Shown: in pieces, positions 19,418-28,138 of the stretch
Numbering within the stretch: the first letter of the stretch is position 1
How the letters are laid out: each line of letters begins with the position of its first letter
NCBI RefSeq assembly: GCF_001418085.1
Contig: NZ_LIQH01000038.1
Location: forward strand, 124,001-188,000
Source: Lacinutrix algicola
GTDB taxonomy: Bacteria > Bacteroidota > Bacteroidia > Flavobacteriales > Flavobacteriaceae
Direction of reading: 5' to 3'
DNA length: 64,000 nt
Translations under genes and position numbers: made by a program
The notes under the pieces: model-generated
Database searches by the model: none
The model's input: only the letters and a program-made list of their open reading frames with translations
Told to the model about the DNA's origin: nothing

Positions 19418-19544
19418 GATAGAATATTTAAAAAGTAAAAATACAATTTACTTAAAAATTAATGTTTAAAAAGTGTAACGATTTTATTAAATATAGACAG
19501 ATTAGGTTATATTGTTAAATCTTAACTAAATAAAACCAAACACC

Positions 19545-19901
19545 ATGAAAAAATGTATTAGCCTATTATGTATTGTATTATTTATGTCTTGTAATAATGC
19601 AGAACAAGCAAAAAATATTGTTGGAGAATGGGAGTGTGCAAGTTGGATAAATAATGCAACAGGAGCAGATAATTGTAATAATAATGTTTCTTTTAATTTT
19701 AACGAAGACGGTACGTATAGCTCAAAAATACAATCGGCTAATGCTGAAGGAAGCTATAAAATAGCTAACAATTTATTGTATTGTACACCAATTGATAAAA
19801 TGGAAATTGCGGTAGAAATTAATAAACTTACTAAGGACACTTTAGCGTTTACAATGAGTCGTTCTGGAAATAAAGAAGTTATGACTTTGGTTAAAAAGTA
19901 G
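19545..19901 (+). CDS. Small lipocalin-like lipoprotein
   Basis: 118 residues with lipobox MSC (Cys at about residue 16). The mature part opens with IVGEWECASW and has FNFNEDGTYSS and GSYKIANNLLY, a pattern common to small lipocalin-like beta barrels in Bacteroidota. It is lipid-anchored. Ligand unknown. Its stop lies 2 bp from the end of convergent rlmH. Confidence 0.65.
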   Translation: MKKCISLLCIVLFMSCNNAEQAKNIVGEWECASWINNATGADNCNNNVSFNFNEDGTYSSKIQSANAEGSYKIANNLLYCTPIDKMEIAVEINKLTKDTLAFTMSRSGNKEVMTLVKK

Positions 19902-19903
19902 CC

Positions 19904-20377
19904 TTATCTATGATGATAAGGTTCATTCTTTAAAATAGTAAAACCTCTATATAATTGCTCGATAATAAATAAGCGTACCATTTGGTGAGAAAATGTCATT
20001 TTTGATAAAGAGATTTTTCCTTTAGCTTTATTGTAAACATCTTCCGAGAAGCCATAAGGTCCACCAATTACAAACACAAGTTGTTTTATACCAGAATTCA
20101 TATGCTTTTGTAAGTAGTTGGAGAAACCTACGCTATCATGTTGTTTACCGTTTTCGTCTAGCAGAATTAAAATATCTGTAGCACTTAGCTTATTTAAAAT
20201 AAGATCGCCTTCTTTTTGTTTTTGTTGTGCTTCGCTTAAATTTTTTACATTTTTTATATCGGGTATAATTTCTAAATTAAACTTAATATAAAAGCCTAAA
20301 CGTTTTTGATATTCATCAATTAAAGCTTGAAGTTGTTTGTTGTCTGTTTTGCCTATGGCAATGAGTTTAATAGTCAT
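19904..20377 (-). CDS. rlmH: 23S rRNA (pseudouridine1915-N3)-methyltransferase
   Basis: 157 residues, full length. RlmH features: N-terminal KLIAIGKTDN, LDENGKQHDSVGFS, FVIGGPYGFS (SAM-binding glycine loop of the SPOUT knot), and the C-terminal SKMTFSHQMVRLFIIEQLYRGFTI..PYHH, which is strongly conserved and ends the protein. It methylates pseudouridine 1915 in helix 69 of 23S rRNA on the assembled 70S ribosome. Confidence 0.97.
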   Translation of the reverse strand: MTIKLIAIGKTDNKQLQALIDEYQKRLGFYIKFNLEIIPDIKNVKNLSEAQQKQKEGDLILNKLSATDILILLDENGKQHDSVGFSNYLQKHMNSGIKQLVFVIGGPYGFSEDVYNKAKGKISLSKMTFSHQMVRLFIIEQLYRGFTILKNEPYHHR

Positions 20378-20468
20378 GCTCCAAAGGTAAAACTTTTTGT
20401 AATTTGTAATTTAAATTTTTCATTTTTTTGATTTGCAATCATTATTTTAGCTGAAACAATTTTTATCT

Positions 20469-21329
20469 ATGATTTCTCAAGAACAATTTAATAAAGAAAT
20501 AGAGTTAATAATCGCTAATGCCATTCGTGAAGACGTAGGAGATGGAGACCACAGTTCGCTATCATGTATTCCTGCAACAGCACAAGGCAAAGCAAAGCTT
20601 TTAGTTAAAGACGATGGTATAATTGCAGGAGTAGAATTTGCAAAACAAGTATTTACTTACGTCGATCCAGAAATGAAAGTAGAAACACTTATAGAAGATG
20701 GAAGCAAGGTTAAGTACGGAGACATTGTTTTTTATGTAACAGGAGCATCACAATCTATTTTAAAAGCAGAACGTTTGGTGCTTAATGCTATGCAACGTAT
20801 GAGTGCGATTGCTACAAAAACAAAAATGTTTGTAGATTTATTAGATGGTACAGGAACTAAAATTTTAGACACTCGTAAAACCACTCCAGGTATTCGCGCA
20901 TTAGAAAAATGGGCTGTTAAAATTGGTGGAGGAGAGAACCATAGGTTTGCGCTTTACGATATGATTATGCTTAAAGATAACCATATTGATTTTGCTGGCG
21001 GAATTACTAAAGCCATAGAAAAAACACAACAATATTTAAAAGAGACTAATCGCGATTTAAAAATTATAGTAGAAGCTAGAGATTTAAACGAAATTCAAGA
21101 AATCCTGAAAACCGACGGTGTTTATAGAATTTTAATAGATAACTTTAATTACGAAGATACTAGAACAGCTGTTAAACTTATTGGAGACAAATGCTTAACC
21201 GAAAGTTCAGGAGGTATTAACGAAAAAACAATTAGAGATTACGCACTTTGTGGCGTAGATTATATATCGTCTGGTGCATTAACGCATTCTGTTTATAATT
21301 TAGATTTAAGCTTAAAAGCTGTAGATTAA
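20469..21329 (+). CDS. nadC: Nicotinate-nucleotide pyrophosphorylase (quinolinate phosphoribosyltransferase)
   Basis: 286 residues, full length. It converts quinolinate and PRPP to nicotinate mononucleotide, CO2 and PPi in de novo NAD synthesis. Motifs: NAMQRMSAIAT, DTRKTTPGIRALEKWAVKIGGGENHR (active-site Arg/Lys/His cluster), MLKDNHI, VEARDL, LTESSGGI and DYISSGALTHS. The downstream yihY-like gene starts 5 bp after its stop, so they are very likely cotranscribed. Confidence 0.97.
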   Translation: MISQEQFNKEIELIIANAIREDVGDGDHSSLSCIPATAQGKAKLLVKDDGIIAGVEFAKQVFTYVDPEMKVETLIEDGSKVKYGDIVFYVTGASQSILKAERLVLNAMQRMSAIATKTKMFVDLLDGTGTKILDTRKTTPGIRALEKWAVKIGGGENHRFALYDMIMLKDNHIDFAGGITKAIEKTQQYLKETNRDLKIIVEARDLNEIQEILKTDGVYRILIDNFNYEDTRTAVKLIGDKCLTESSGGINEKTIRDYALCGVDYISSGALTHSVYNLDLSLKAVD

Positions 21330-21334
21330 TCATA

Positions 21335-22345
21335 ATGCCAGAAAATATAGAAAAAGAATTATTGGAAGAACAAAATGTCGAAGGACAGTTAAACGAGCAA
21401 CTACTAAAGGAGAAGCTGTTAAAAATTCCGGTGCTTAATATTTTAATAAAATTATTAAGTAAAATAAAACTACCTGGTTTAGAAGGTTTGTCGCTTTACG
21501 ATTTGTTAGAACTCTATGTAATAGGTATTGCTAAAGGAGCATTAACAACGCGAGCAAGTGCTATAGCTTATAGTTTTTTTACAGCACTATTTCCATTTTT
21601 GCTTTTTATAATAATTATTATACCAAGTATTCCAATAGAAGGATTCGAAAAAGATTTTTTAGCCTTTTTAGAATCTGTATTACCACCTACGACTTCAGAT
21701 TTCTTTTCAGAAAATATTTTTGATGCTCTAAAAGGAAATAATGGTAATACAGGATTACTATCTACAGTTTTAGTTGTTGCTATTTTTTTAATGACCAATG
21801 GTGTGAATGCATTATTCTCAGGTTTCGAAAATTCGTACCATCAGCAACTTACTCGTAACGCTTTCAAGCAATATTTCTTTGCTATGGGTGTGGCTTTAAT
21901 TTTGTCTTTACTATTAATTTTAACAGTAGCCTTTTTAGGGTATTTTCAAATTTATGTGGTAGATAATACTATTACTTTTTTCGAAGATCATGGGTACGAT
22001 GCTAAACGTAAAGCCGATTTGTGGGCAAGAATTGCACAATATAGTTTCTTTGTTATTATTACATTTTTAGCAACGGCAACGCTATATTATCTTGGAACGC
22101 GAGAAGGTAGAAAAGCTAGTTTTTTCTCTGTAGGAGCTTTATTTACGACGATTTTAATAATGTTAACTTCTTATTTGTTTGGTGTTTATATCGAGAATTT
22201 TTCACGTTATAATGAACTTTACGGTTCTATTGGCGCCTTATTAATATTGCTGTTTTATTTGTGGTTAAATGCAAATATTTTGCTGCTAGGTTTCGAGCTA
22301 AACATGGCATTAATGGGACTAAGAAAACAACAAGACAATGAGTGA
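21335..22345 (+). CDS. YihY/BrkB family inner-membrane protein
   Basis: 336 residues with about six hydrophobic spans. Family features include TTRASAIAYSFFTALFPFLLF near residue 80, the ENSYHQQLTRNAFKQY segment, and the C-terminal YGSIGALLILLFYLWLNANILLLGFELN. The family is widespread with no settled biochemical function (older RNase BN and virulence factor labels are unreliable). It overlaps the next gene by 8 bp, which supports translational coupling. Confidence 0.9.
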   Translation: MPENIEKELLEEQNVEGQLNEQLLKEKLLKIPVLNILIKLLSKIKLPGLEGLSLYDLLELYVIGIAKGALTTRASAIAYSFFTALFPFLLFIIIIIPSIPIEGFEKDFLAFLESVLPPTTSDFFSENIFDALKGNNGNTGLLSTVLVVAIFLMTNGVNALFSGFENSYHQQLTRNAFKQYFFAMGVALILSLLLILTVAFLGYFQIYVVDNTITFFEDHGYDAKRKADLWARIAQYSFFVIITFLATATLYYLGTREGRKASFFSVGALFTTILIMLTSYLFGVYIENFSRYNELYGSIGALLILLFYLWLNANILLLGFELNMALMGLRKQQDNE

Positions 22346-22757
22346 ATATCTGCTAATTTTTATGTTTTTGATTTCCTTTTCAGGAAATACCCAAGACATT
22401 TTTGGAAAATGGAAAACGATAGACGGACAAAATAACGAAGCAAAATCTATAGTCGAAATTTATGAACGCGATGGAGAGGTTTTTGGCAGGATTATAGATA
22501 TTTTGAATCCTGAAAATAAAGAAGCACTCTGCACTAATTGTGAAGGAGAGGATTACAACAAACCTGTGTTAGGTTTCGAACTGATTAAAAACCTATCTAA
22601 AGACGGTAAGTATTATAAAAACGGTACTATTTTTGATCCAGAACATGGCAAGAAATTTAAATGCAGATTAATGCTAACCGAAGATCCAGATGTATTGCAA
22701 GTACGCGGTTATGTAGCATTTTTGTATTCTACGCAATATTGGCAACGTGTAGAGTAG
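22338..22757 (+). CDS. DUF2147 domain-containing exported protein
   Basis: 139 residues. A short signal peptide is followed by DIFGKWKTIDG, YERDGEVFGRIIDI, CTNCEG, GTIFDPEHGKKFKCRLML and RGYVAFLYSTQYWQRV, the complete pattern of DUF2147, a periplasmic beta-barrel-like domain of unknown function. The start overlaps the end of the yihY-like gene by 8 bp. Confidence 0.88.
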   Translation: MSEYLLIFMFLISFSGNTQDIFGKWKTIDGQNNEAKSIVEIYERDGEVFGRIIDILNPENKEALCTNCEGEDYNKPVLGFELIKNLSKDGKYYKNGTIFDPEHGKKFKCRLMLTEDPDVLQVRGYVAFLYSTQYWQRVE

Positions 22758-22814
22758 TTTTTAGTATGCAGTTAATAGTTATTAATTCAACAATCCAATA
22801 ATCTAAAAAAACAA

Positions 22815-25268
22815 TTGAGCCATTTTATAGACGTCATATTAGCCATTCCGCTAGAAAAAATGTTTACTTATAGCATTACACAAGCCGAATCCCAATTTTT
22901 AAAAGTTGGTATGCGTGTATCTGTGCCTTTTGGTAAAACAAAAATACATACGGGTTTAGTTGGCGCAATACATACCAATCCGCCTTTAGTGTATGAAGCG
23001 AAAGAGATTCATCAAATTTTAGACGAAACACCTATTGTTACTCAAAAGCAATTAGAACTTTGGCAATGGATTGCAAAATATTATATGTGTACTCTTGGTG
23101 AAGTTATGCGTGCCGCTTTACCAAATGCTTTTATTCTTGAAAGTGAAACACTAGTAAGTAGAAACTTAAAAAAGGACATAAAAGATACCGATTTAAAAGA
23201 CGATGAGTATTTGGTTTACGAAGCCTTACACCATCAGTCGACATTAAAGATTCAAGAGATTTCTAGTATTCTAGATAAAAAGAATGTGCTTCCTGTTATT
23301 AAAAGATTAATAGAAAAGGAAGTTATTTTATTGCAAGAAGAAATCTACGACAAATACAAGCCTAAGTATGTTAGATACGTTAAGCTTATGCCAGAATATA
23401 CTAGCGAGATTGGTTTGCATGAATTATTAAACGATTTAAGCAGAGCCGAAAAACAAAGACAAGTAGTCATGACTTTGTTTTCAATTTCGGCAAAAACGAA
23501 AAAACCTGTAAAGGTTAAAGAGCTGATAGAGGAAAGTGGAGGTTCTTCTGCAATTGTAAAAACCTTGATAGATAAAGGTGTTTTAGAAGAGTATCATATT
23601 CAAACAGATCGTGTGCAATATGATGGTGATGAAAATGAAGAAACCAAAGCGTTAAACGAATACCAAGCTAAAGCGCTTGAGGAAATAGAAACGTCTTTCG
23701 AAACACAAAATGTTACACTTTTACATGGTATTACTTCTTCGGGTAAAACTGAAGTTTATGTAAAACTGATTGAGCAAATTTTAGCAGAAGGTAAGCAAGT
23801 GTTGTATTTATTGCCAGAAATTGCTTTAACGACGCAGTTAGTGGTTCGTCTTCAAAATTATTTTGGAGAGCAGGTAGCTGTTTTTCATAGTAAGTACTCG
23901 GCTCATGAGCGTGTTGAGGTTTATAATCAAGTATTGGGTAATTCCGCGAAAGCGAAAATAGTTTTAGGCGCACGTTCGTCTATATTTTTACCATTTCACA
24001 ATTTAGGATTAATAATAGTGGACGAGGAGCACGAGCAGTCTTTCAAGCAATTTGATCCTGCGCCACGTTATCACGCAAGAGATGCAGCAATAGTTTTAGC
24101 GCATTTACATAAGGCTAAAACATTATTAGGTAGCGCAACACCAAGTTTAGAGAGCTATAATAATGCTATTGAAAATAAATACGGTTTAGTAGAAATTAAC
24201 CGCCGTTACAATAATGTGCAATTGCCAGATATCGAGTTGGTAGACCTTGCAGAGAAGTACAAAAAGAAACGTATGAAAGGTCATTTTAGCGATAGAATGA
24301 TTGAAGAAATCACCGAAGCTTTGGAGGAAGGTTACCAAGTAATTTTGTTTCAAAATAGGAGAGGTTATTCTCCAATTGTGGAATGTAATACTTGTGGGCA
24401 TTCACCACAGTGTACAAATTGCGATGTAAGTTTAACTTACCATCAATATAGAGGTCAATTACGTTGTCATTATTGTGGTTATACTAGTGCGATGCTTCAA
24501 AAATGTATGGCTTGCGGTACTTCTAGTTTAGACACTAAAGGTTTTGGTACAGAGCAAATAGAGACTGAGGCAAAAATGCTATTTCCTAAAGCTAATGTTG
24601 GTAGAATGGATTTAGATACCACACGAGGTAAGCATGGTTACGAGAAAATAATTACAGCTTTAGAACAGCAAGAAATAGATATTTTGGTAGGTACACAAAT
24701 GCTTACAAAAGGATTAGATTTTAGAAATGTAAAATTAGTTGGTATTATGAATGCCGATAATTTGCTCAATTTTCCAGATTTTAGAGCGCATGAACGTAGT
24801 TTTCAGTTAATGCTTCAGGTTTCAGGTAGAGCAGGTAGAACACAAAAACAAGGTAAAGTATTAATACAAACTTATAATCCTTTACATAGAATTTTACAGC
24901 AGGTCTCAACTAACAATTATATTGAGATGTTTAAAGAGCAGTTACAAGAACGTCGCGATTTTAAATATCCTCCATTTTATAGATTAATAAAAGTAACGTT
25001 AAAACATAGAGATTATAATAAGGTAGAAACTGCTAGCGATTGGTATGCTAAATCTTTACGTCAGGTTTTTAGAGGTAATGTGTTAGGTCCTGAATTTCCA
25101 CCGGTATCGCGTGTAAGAAATCAATATTTAAAAAATATTTTAATAAAAATTCCACAGCAGCAATCTTTAAGTAGAACAAAAGAAGCGATTAAGAAAATTA
25201 ATACAACTTTTGAAGCTGTTGGTGCTTTTAAAGGTGTTCGTGTTGTTTTGAATGTGGATAATTATTAG
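22815..25268 (+). CDS. priA: Primosomal protein N' (replication restart helicase)
   Basis: 817 residues from a TTG start at 22815. The reading SHFIDVILAIPLEKMFTY is the standard PriA N-terminus and no ATG is available. In order: the 3'-end-binding domain (1-100), Walker A HGITSSGKTEVY, DEEH box, GSATPSLE, the zinc-binding insert with eight cysteines (CNTCGHSPQCTNCD...CHYCGY...CMACG), and the helicase C domain with VGTQMLTKGLDF and QVSGRAGR. It reloads the replisome at collapsed forks. Confidence 0.96.
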   Translation: MSHFIDVILAIPLEKMFTYSITQAESQFLKVGMRVSVPFGKTKIHTGLVGAIHTNPPLVYEAKEIHQILDETPIVTQKQLELWQWIAKYYMCTLGEVMRAALPNAFILESETLVSRNLKKDIKDTDLKDDEYLVYEALHHQSTLKIQEISSILDKKNVLPVIKRLIEKEVILLQEEIYDKYKPKYVRYVKLMPEYTSEIGLHELLNDLSRAEKQRQVVMTLFSISAKTKKPVKVKELIEESGGSSAIVKTLIDKGVLEEYHIQTDRVQYDGDENEETKALNEYQAKALEEIETSFETQNVTLLHGITSSGKTEVYVKLIEQILAEGKQVLYLLPEIALTTQLVVRLQNYFGEQVAVFHSKYSAHERVEVYNQVLGNSAKAKIVLGARSSIFLPFHNLGLIIVDEEHEQSFKQFDPAPRYHARDAAIVLAHLHKAKTLLGSATPSLESYNNAIENKYGLVEINRRYNNVQLPDIELVDLAEKYKKKRMKGHFSDRMIEEITEALEEGYQVILFQNRRGYSPIVECNTCGHSPQCTNCDVSLTYHQYRGQLRCHYCGYTSAMLQKCMACGTSSLDTKGFGTEQIETEAKMLFPKANVGRMDLDTTRGKHGYEKIITALEQQEIDILVGTQMLTKGLDFRNVKLVGIMNADNLLNFPDFRAHERSFQLMLQVSGRAGRTQKQGKVLIQTYNPLHRILQQVSTNNYIEMFKEQLQERRDFKYPPFYRLIKVTLKHRDYNKVETASDWYAKSLRQVFRGNVLGPEFPPVSRVRNQYLKNILIKIPQQQSLSRTKEAIKKINTTFEAVGAFKGVRVVLNVDNY

Positions 25269-25352
25269 ATAGAGACGTTGCGTAATGTTTTATTGATGCT
25301 GCTGAAAAACGATTATTTTTTTAATAAGTAGATAATTTAATTTTAATAAATC

Positions 25353-25526
25353 ATGTTAAATATTGCTATTGGAGTTATATTATCATTCATAGGTATTTTG
25401 ATTGTTAAGTATTATGAAGAAAATTTAAGTGAACTTGGAGGACTTACATTTAAAATAAGAGTAGGAGGCCTAGGTCTTCTTATAATAGGTTTGTTTATTG
25501 TTTTAAAAGAATTTGATATAGTTTAA
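25353..25526 (+). CDS. Small two-span membrane protein
   Basis: 57 residues from ATG at 25353. Two hydrophobic segments (IAIGVILSFIGILIV and GGLGLLIIGLFIVL) are separated by a short charged loop (KYYEENLSEL) and a GG-rich turn. No family is recognised. The composition and in-phase hydrophobic pattern suggest a real small membrane protein. It sits between priA and a palindromic repeat element, with no evident partner. Confidence 0.5.
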   Translation: MLNIAIGVILSFIGILIVKYYEENLSELGGLTFKIRVGGLGLLIIGLFIVLKEFDIV

Positions 25527-25532
25527 CTTTTT

Positions 25533-25608
25533 GTCGTTCCTGCGAAGGCAGGGATTCACTTTGAACGTTACTTTATTTATAATAGATTCCTGCCTTTGCA
25601 GGAATGAC
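25533..25608. repeat. Palindromic repeat element (GTCATTCCTGCGAA type), full pair
   Basis: Left arm GTCGTTCCTGCGAAGGCAGG and right arm CCTGCCTTTGCAGGAATGAC are inverted about an AT-rich centre. It is the same element type as in the 7.6-8.2 kb block. Confidence 0.8.
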
Positions 25609-25628
25609 AGAAAGCAGGAGTATAAATC

Positions 25629-25813
25629 ATAAAAAAAATCCCATTCTCTCGAATAGGATTTTAAAATCTATAAAATTTGTTTCAGCTTAAATATTATTCA
25701 AAGCATTAATAAGTAAAGTCTTTTTGTTTCTACTTAAAGGAATTTCGTAAGAACTAACTTCAATATTTTTATTATTAAATCGGTCTACTTTATCCAAATA
25801 CACAATGTGATTT
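25629..25813 (-). pseudogene. Duplicated 3' end of the LytTR response-regulator gene
   Basis: About 180 bp closely match the terminator and last part of the gene at 25963-26658 (compare 25908-26086), with scattered, mostly third-position differences. The copy breaks off at 25813 exactly where a palindromic element begins. It encodes only the last part of the LytTR domain and has no start, so it is a relic. Confidence 0.85.
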
Positions 25814-25814
25814 T

Positions 25815-25886
25815 GTCATTCCTAAGAAGGTAGGAATCCATATTAATATTTTGTTTATAATAGAACCCTACCTTCTTAGGAATGAC
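25815..25886. repeat. Palindromic repeat element, variant arms
   Basis: Arms GTCATTCCTAAGAAGGTAGG and CCTACCTTCTTAGGAATGAC are inverted about an AT-rich centre. The arm differs from the neighbouring element (CTAAGAAGGTAG against CTGCGAAGGCAG), but both arms changed together. It separates the duplicated gene end from the intact gene. Confidence 0.8.
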
Positions 25887-25962
25887 AAAAAGAATAAGTT
25901 GTAAGCAAAAAAAATCCCACTCTCTCGAATAGGATTTTAAAATCTATAAAATTTGTTTCAGC

Positions 25963-26658
25963 TTAAATATTATTTAAAGCATCAACAAGTAAAGTCTTTT
26001 TGTTTCTACTTAAAGGAATTTCGTAAGAACCAACTTCAACGTTTTTACTGTTAAAACGGTCTACTTTATCTAAATTTACAATGTAAGATTTGTGAATTCT
26101 TAAAAATTTACCTTCAGGTAGCTCACCTTCAAAAGCTTTCATTGTAGATAGTACTACAAGAGAAGTGTCTTCGGTTACTAATTTAACGTAATCACCAAGT
26201 GCTTCAATCCACTTTATGTCTTTAATATATACTTTACGTTTTTTAAGGTTACTTTTAACAAAAATATGTTCGCCTTCAGTTTCGTTAAAGTCTAATTTAA
26301 GCTTGTGTTGTTCTACAGCTTTATCTACCGCTTGATTAAAGCGTTCACGATTAATAGGTTTTTGTAGGTAATCTGTCGCATCATAGTTAAAAGCTTTAAA
26401 TGCGTATTCTGTTTTTCCTGTAACAAAAATAATTTGTGGTTTGTTATTTAACACGTCTAATAGTTCGAAACCATTAAGTACTGGCATTTCAATATCTAAA
26501 AAGATAAGGTCTACCTTATGTGTATTCAAGCCATTTTTTGTTTCTAAAGCACTGCTGTATTCAGCAATAAGGTTTAAGGAGTTGTTATTTTCGATTAGCT
26601 TAACTATTGAAAGTCTTTGTATTGCTGAGTCGTCAACTACTACACAATTTAGAGTCAT
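25963..26658 (-). CDS. LytTR-family response regulator
   Basis: 231 residues. A receiver domain (1-115) has the acidic pair VVDD, the phospho-acceptor Asp in LIFLDIEMP, the Thr in FVTGK and the Lys in LQKPI. A LytTR DNA-binding domain (about 130-230) has IFVKSNLKKRKVYIKDIKWIEALGDYVKL and GKFLRIHKSYIVNLDKV. It probably binds DNA as a phosphorylation-controlled activator. No sensor kinase gene is adjacent, so the partner is elsewhere. Confidence 0.93.
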   Translation of the reverse strand: MTLNCVVVDDSAIQRLSIVKLIENNNSLNLIAEYSSALETKNGLNTHKVDLIFLDIEMPVLNGFELLDVLNNKPQIIFVTGKTEYAFKAFNYDATDYLQKPINRERFNQAVDKAVEQHKLKLDFNETEGEHIFVKSNLKKRKVYIKDIKWIEALGDYVKLVTEDTSLVVLSTMKAFEGELPEGKFLRIHKSYIVNLDKVDRFNSKNVEVGSYEIPLSRNKKTLLVDALNNI

Positions 26659-26833
26659 AGCGTTTATTTATTTGGGTTTAATTATCGACAATGTTACAAA
26701 AAATTCGGATTAAAACCAAAAAACATCGCTTAAATGTAAATTTTAACAAATTTGATATTCTTAATAAGTTGCTAACTTAGCAACTTATCAATATATAGTA
26801 ATGATTAAGTCTTTTATTTAATTTAAAAAAGAA

Positions 26834-26864
26834 TTGTGTGTTATTACAAAAAGAGTTATTTTTG
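26834..26864 (+). promoter_or_regulatory. Promoter of the rpsF-rpsR-rplI operon
   Basis: TTG (26834-26836), 20 bp spacing, then TATTTTTG (26857-26864), a good match to the Bacteroidota TTG-N19/20-TAnnTTTG promoter, about 30 bp upstream of the rpsF start. Confidence 0.75.
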
Positions 26865-26895
26865 CACTCATTTTAACACAAATAAATAGATTTTT

Positions 26896-27234
26896 ATGAA
26901 TCATTATGAAACTGTTTTCATCTTAAATCCCGTTTTATCTGATACACAGATAAAGGAAACAGTACAGAAATACGAAGAATTTCTTACAAGTAGAGGAGCA
27001 AAGATGGTATCAAAAGAAGATTGGGGACTTAAGAAGTTAGCTTACCCAATCCAAAACAAAAAAAGTGGATTTTACCACTTATTTGAGTACACTGTAGAAG
27101 GTGAACACATTAACGCTTTAGAAGTAGAGTTTAGACGTGATGAGCGTTTTATGCGTTACTTAACTGTAGCTTTAGACAAGCACGCGATTTCGTGGGCAGA
27201 GAGAAGAAGAGTTAAACTTAAACAAAAAGCGTAA
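26896..27234 (+). CDS. rpsF: 30S ribosomal protein S6
   Basis: 112 residues. [32 protein letters not shown] and [11 protein letters not shown] are typical of S6, which binds 16S rRNA in the central domain together with S18. It is first gene of the classical rpsF-rpsR-rplI cluster, with rpsR starting 2 bp after its stop. The usual ssb gene is absent from between S6 and S18, as in other Bacteroidota. Confidence 0.97.
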   Translation: MNHYETVFILNPVLSDTQIKETVQKYEEFLTSRGAKMVSKEDWGLKKLAYPIQNKKSGFYHLFEYTVEGEHINALEVEFRRDERFMRYLTVALDKHAISWAERRRVKLKQKA

Positions 27235-27236
27235 TT

Positions 27237-27533
27237 ATGGCATCTATCGAGCAACAAGCAAAAGGAAAAAAAGAAGGAGAAATTAGATATTTAACGCCTT
27301 TAAATATTGACACGAACAAGCAGAAAAAGTATTGTCGTTTCAAGAAATCTGGAATTAAGTATGTAGATTACAAAAATCCAGACTGGTTAATAGGTTTTAT
27401 AAACGAGCAAGGTAAAATTTTACCAAGACGTTTAACAGGAACTTCTTTAAAATACCAAAGAAAAGTATCTGTAGCAGTAAAAAGAGCGCGTCACTTAGCG
27501 TTATTACCTTATGTAACAGATTTATTAAAATAA
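27237..27533 (+). CDS. rpsR: 30S ribosomal protein S18
   Basis: 98 residues. The core [63 protein letters not shown] is characteristic in pattern (cited here only through its short motifs [15 protein letters not shown] and [11 protein letters not shown]). S18 pairs with S6 on the platform of the 30S subunit. It is flanked closely by rpsF and rplI in one operon. Confidence 0.97.
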   Translation: MASIEQQAKGKKEGEIRYLTPLNIDTNKQKKYCRFKKSGIKYVDYKNPDWLIGFINEQGKILPRRLTGTSLKYQRKVSVAVKRARHLALLPYVTDLLK

Positions 27534-27546
27534 AATTATCATAACA

Positions 27547-27996
27547 ATGGAACTTATATTAAAACAAGACGTTGAAAATTTAGGATTTAAAGACGATGTT
27601 GTAACGGTTAAGAACGGTTATGGTAGAAACTTTTTAATTCCTACAGGTCACGCTGTATTAGCTACAACTTCTGCAAAGAAAGTATTAGCTGAAAACTTAA
27701 AGCAACGTGCATTCAAAGAAAAGAAAGAAATCGAAGATGCAACAGCAATTGCTGATGCTATCAAAGGTTTAGAGATTAAAATTGCTTCAAAAACTGGTCA
27801 AGGAGACAAGTTATTTGGTTCTGTAAACAACATTAATGTTGCAGAAGCATTGGAAAAAGAAGGTCATTCTATAGATAAAAAATTCATCTCTGTAACAGGT
27901 GGAAATGTTAAGCGTTTAGGGAAGTATGATGCTTCTATTCGTTTACATAGAGAAGTATCTGCAGAGATTCAATTTGAAGTTGTAGCACAAGCTTAA
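27547..27996 (+). CDS. rplI: 50S ribosomal protein L9
   Basis: 149 residues. N-domain MELILKQDVENLGFKDDVVTVKNGYGRNFLIP is the L9 signature region (motifs LGFKDD, VKNGYGRNFL), followed by the long connecting helix and a C-domain with GQGDKLFGSVN. L9 binds domain V of 23S rRNA near the L1 stalk. It is the last gene of the operon and is followed by a strong terminator. Confidence 0.97.
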   Translation: MELILKQDVENLGFKDDVVTVKNGYGRNFLIPTGHAVLATTSAKKVLAENLKQRAFKEKKEIEDATAIADAIKGLEIKIASKTGQGDKLFGSVNNINVAEALEKEGHSIDKKFISVTGGNVKRLGKYDASIRLHREVSAEIQFEVVAQA

Positions 27997-28037
27997 AAAT
28001 ACTTTTGTTAACGTTATGTTAATAAAATATTAATATT

Positions 28038-28071
28038 AAAAGCCACTTATTATAAGTGGCTTTTTTTTTTG
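28038..28071 (+). terminator. Terminator of the ribosomal protein operon
   Basis: Stem AAAGCCACTTAT/ATAAGTGGCTTT followed by a T-run. Confidence 0.9.
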
Positions 28072-28138
28072 TAGTAATTTAGTAGTGAAATAGTTATGCG
28101 GGCATAATGATTTAATTAACACACAACTCACTACAAAA

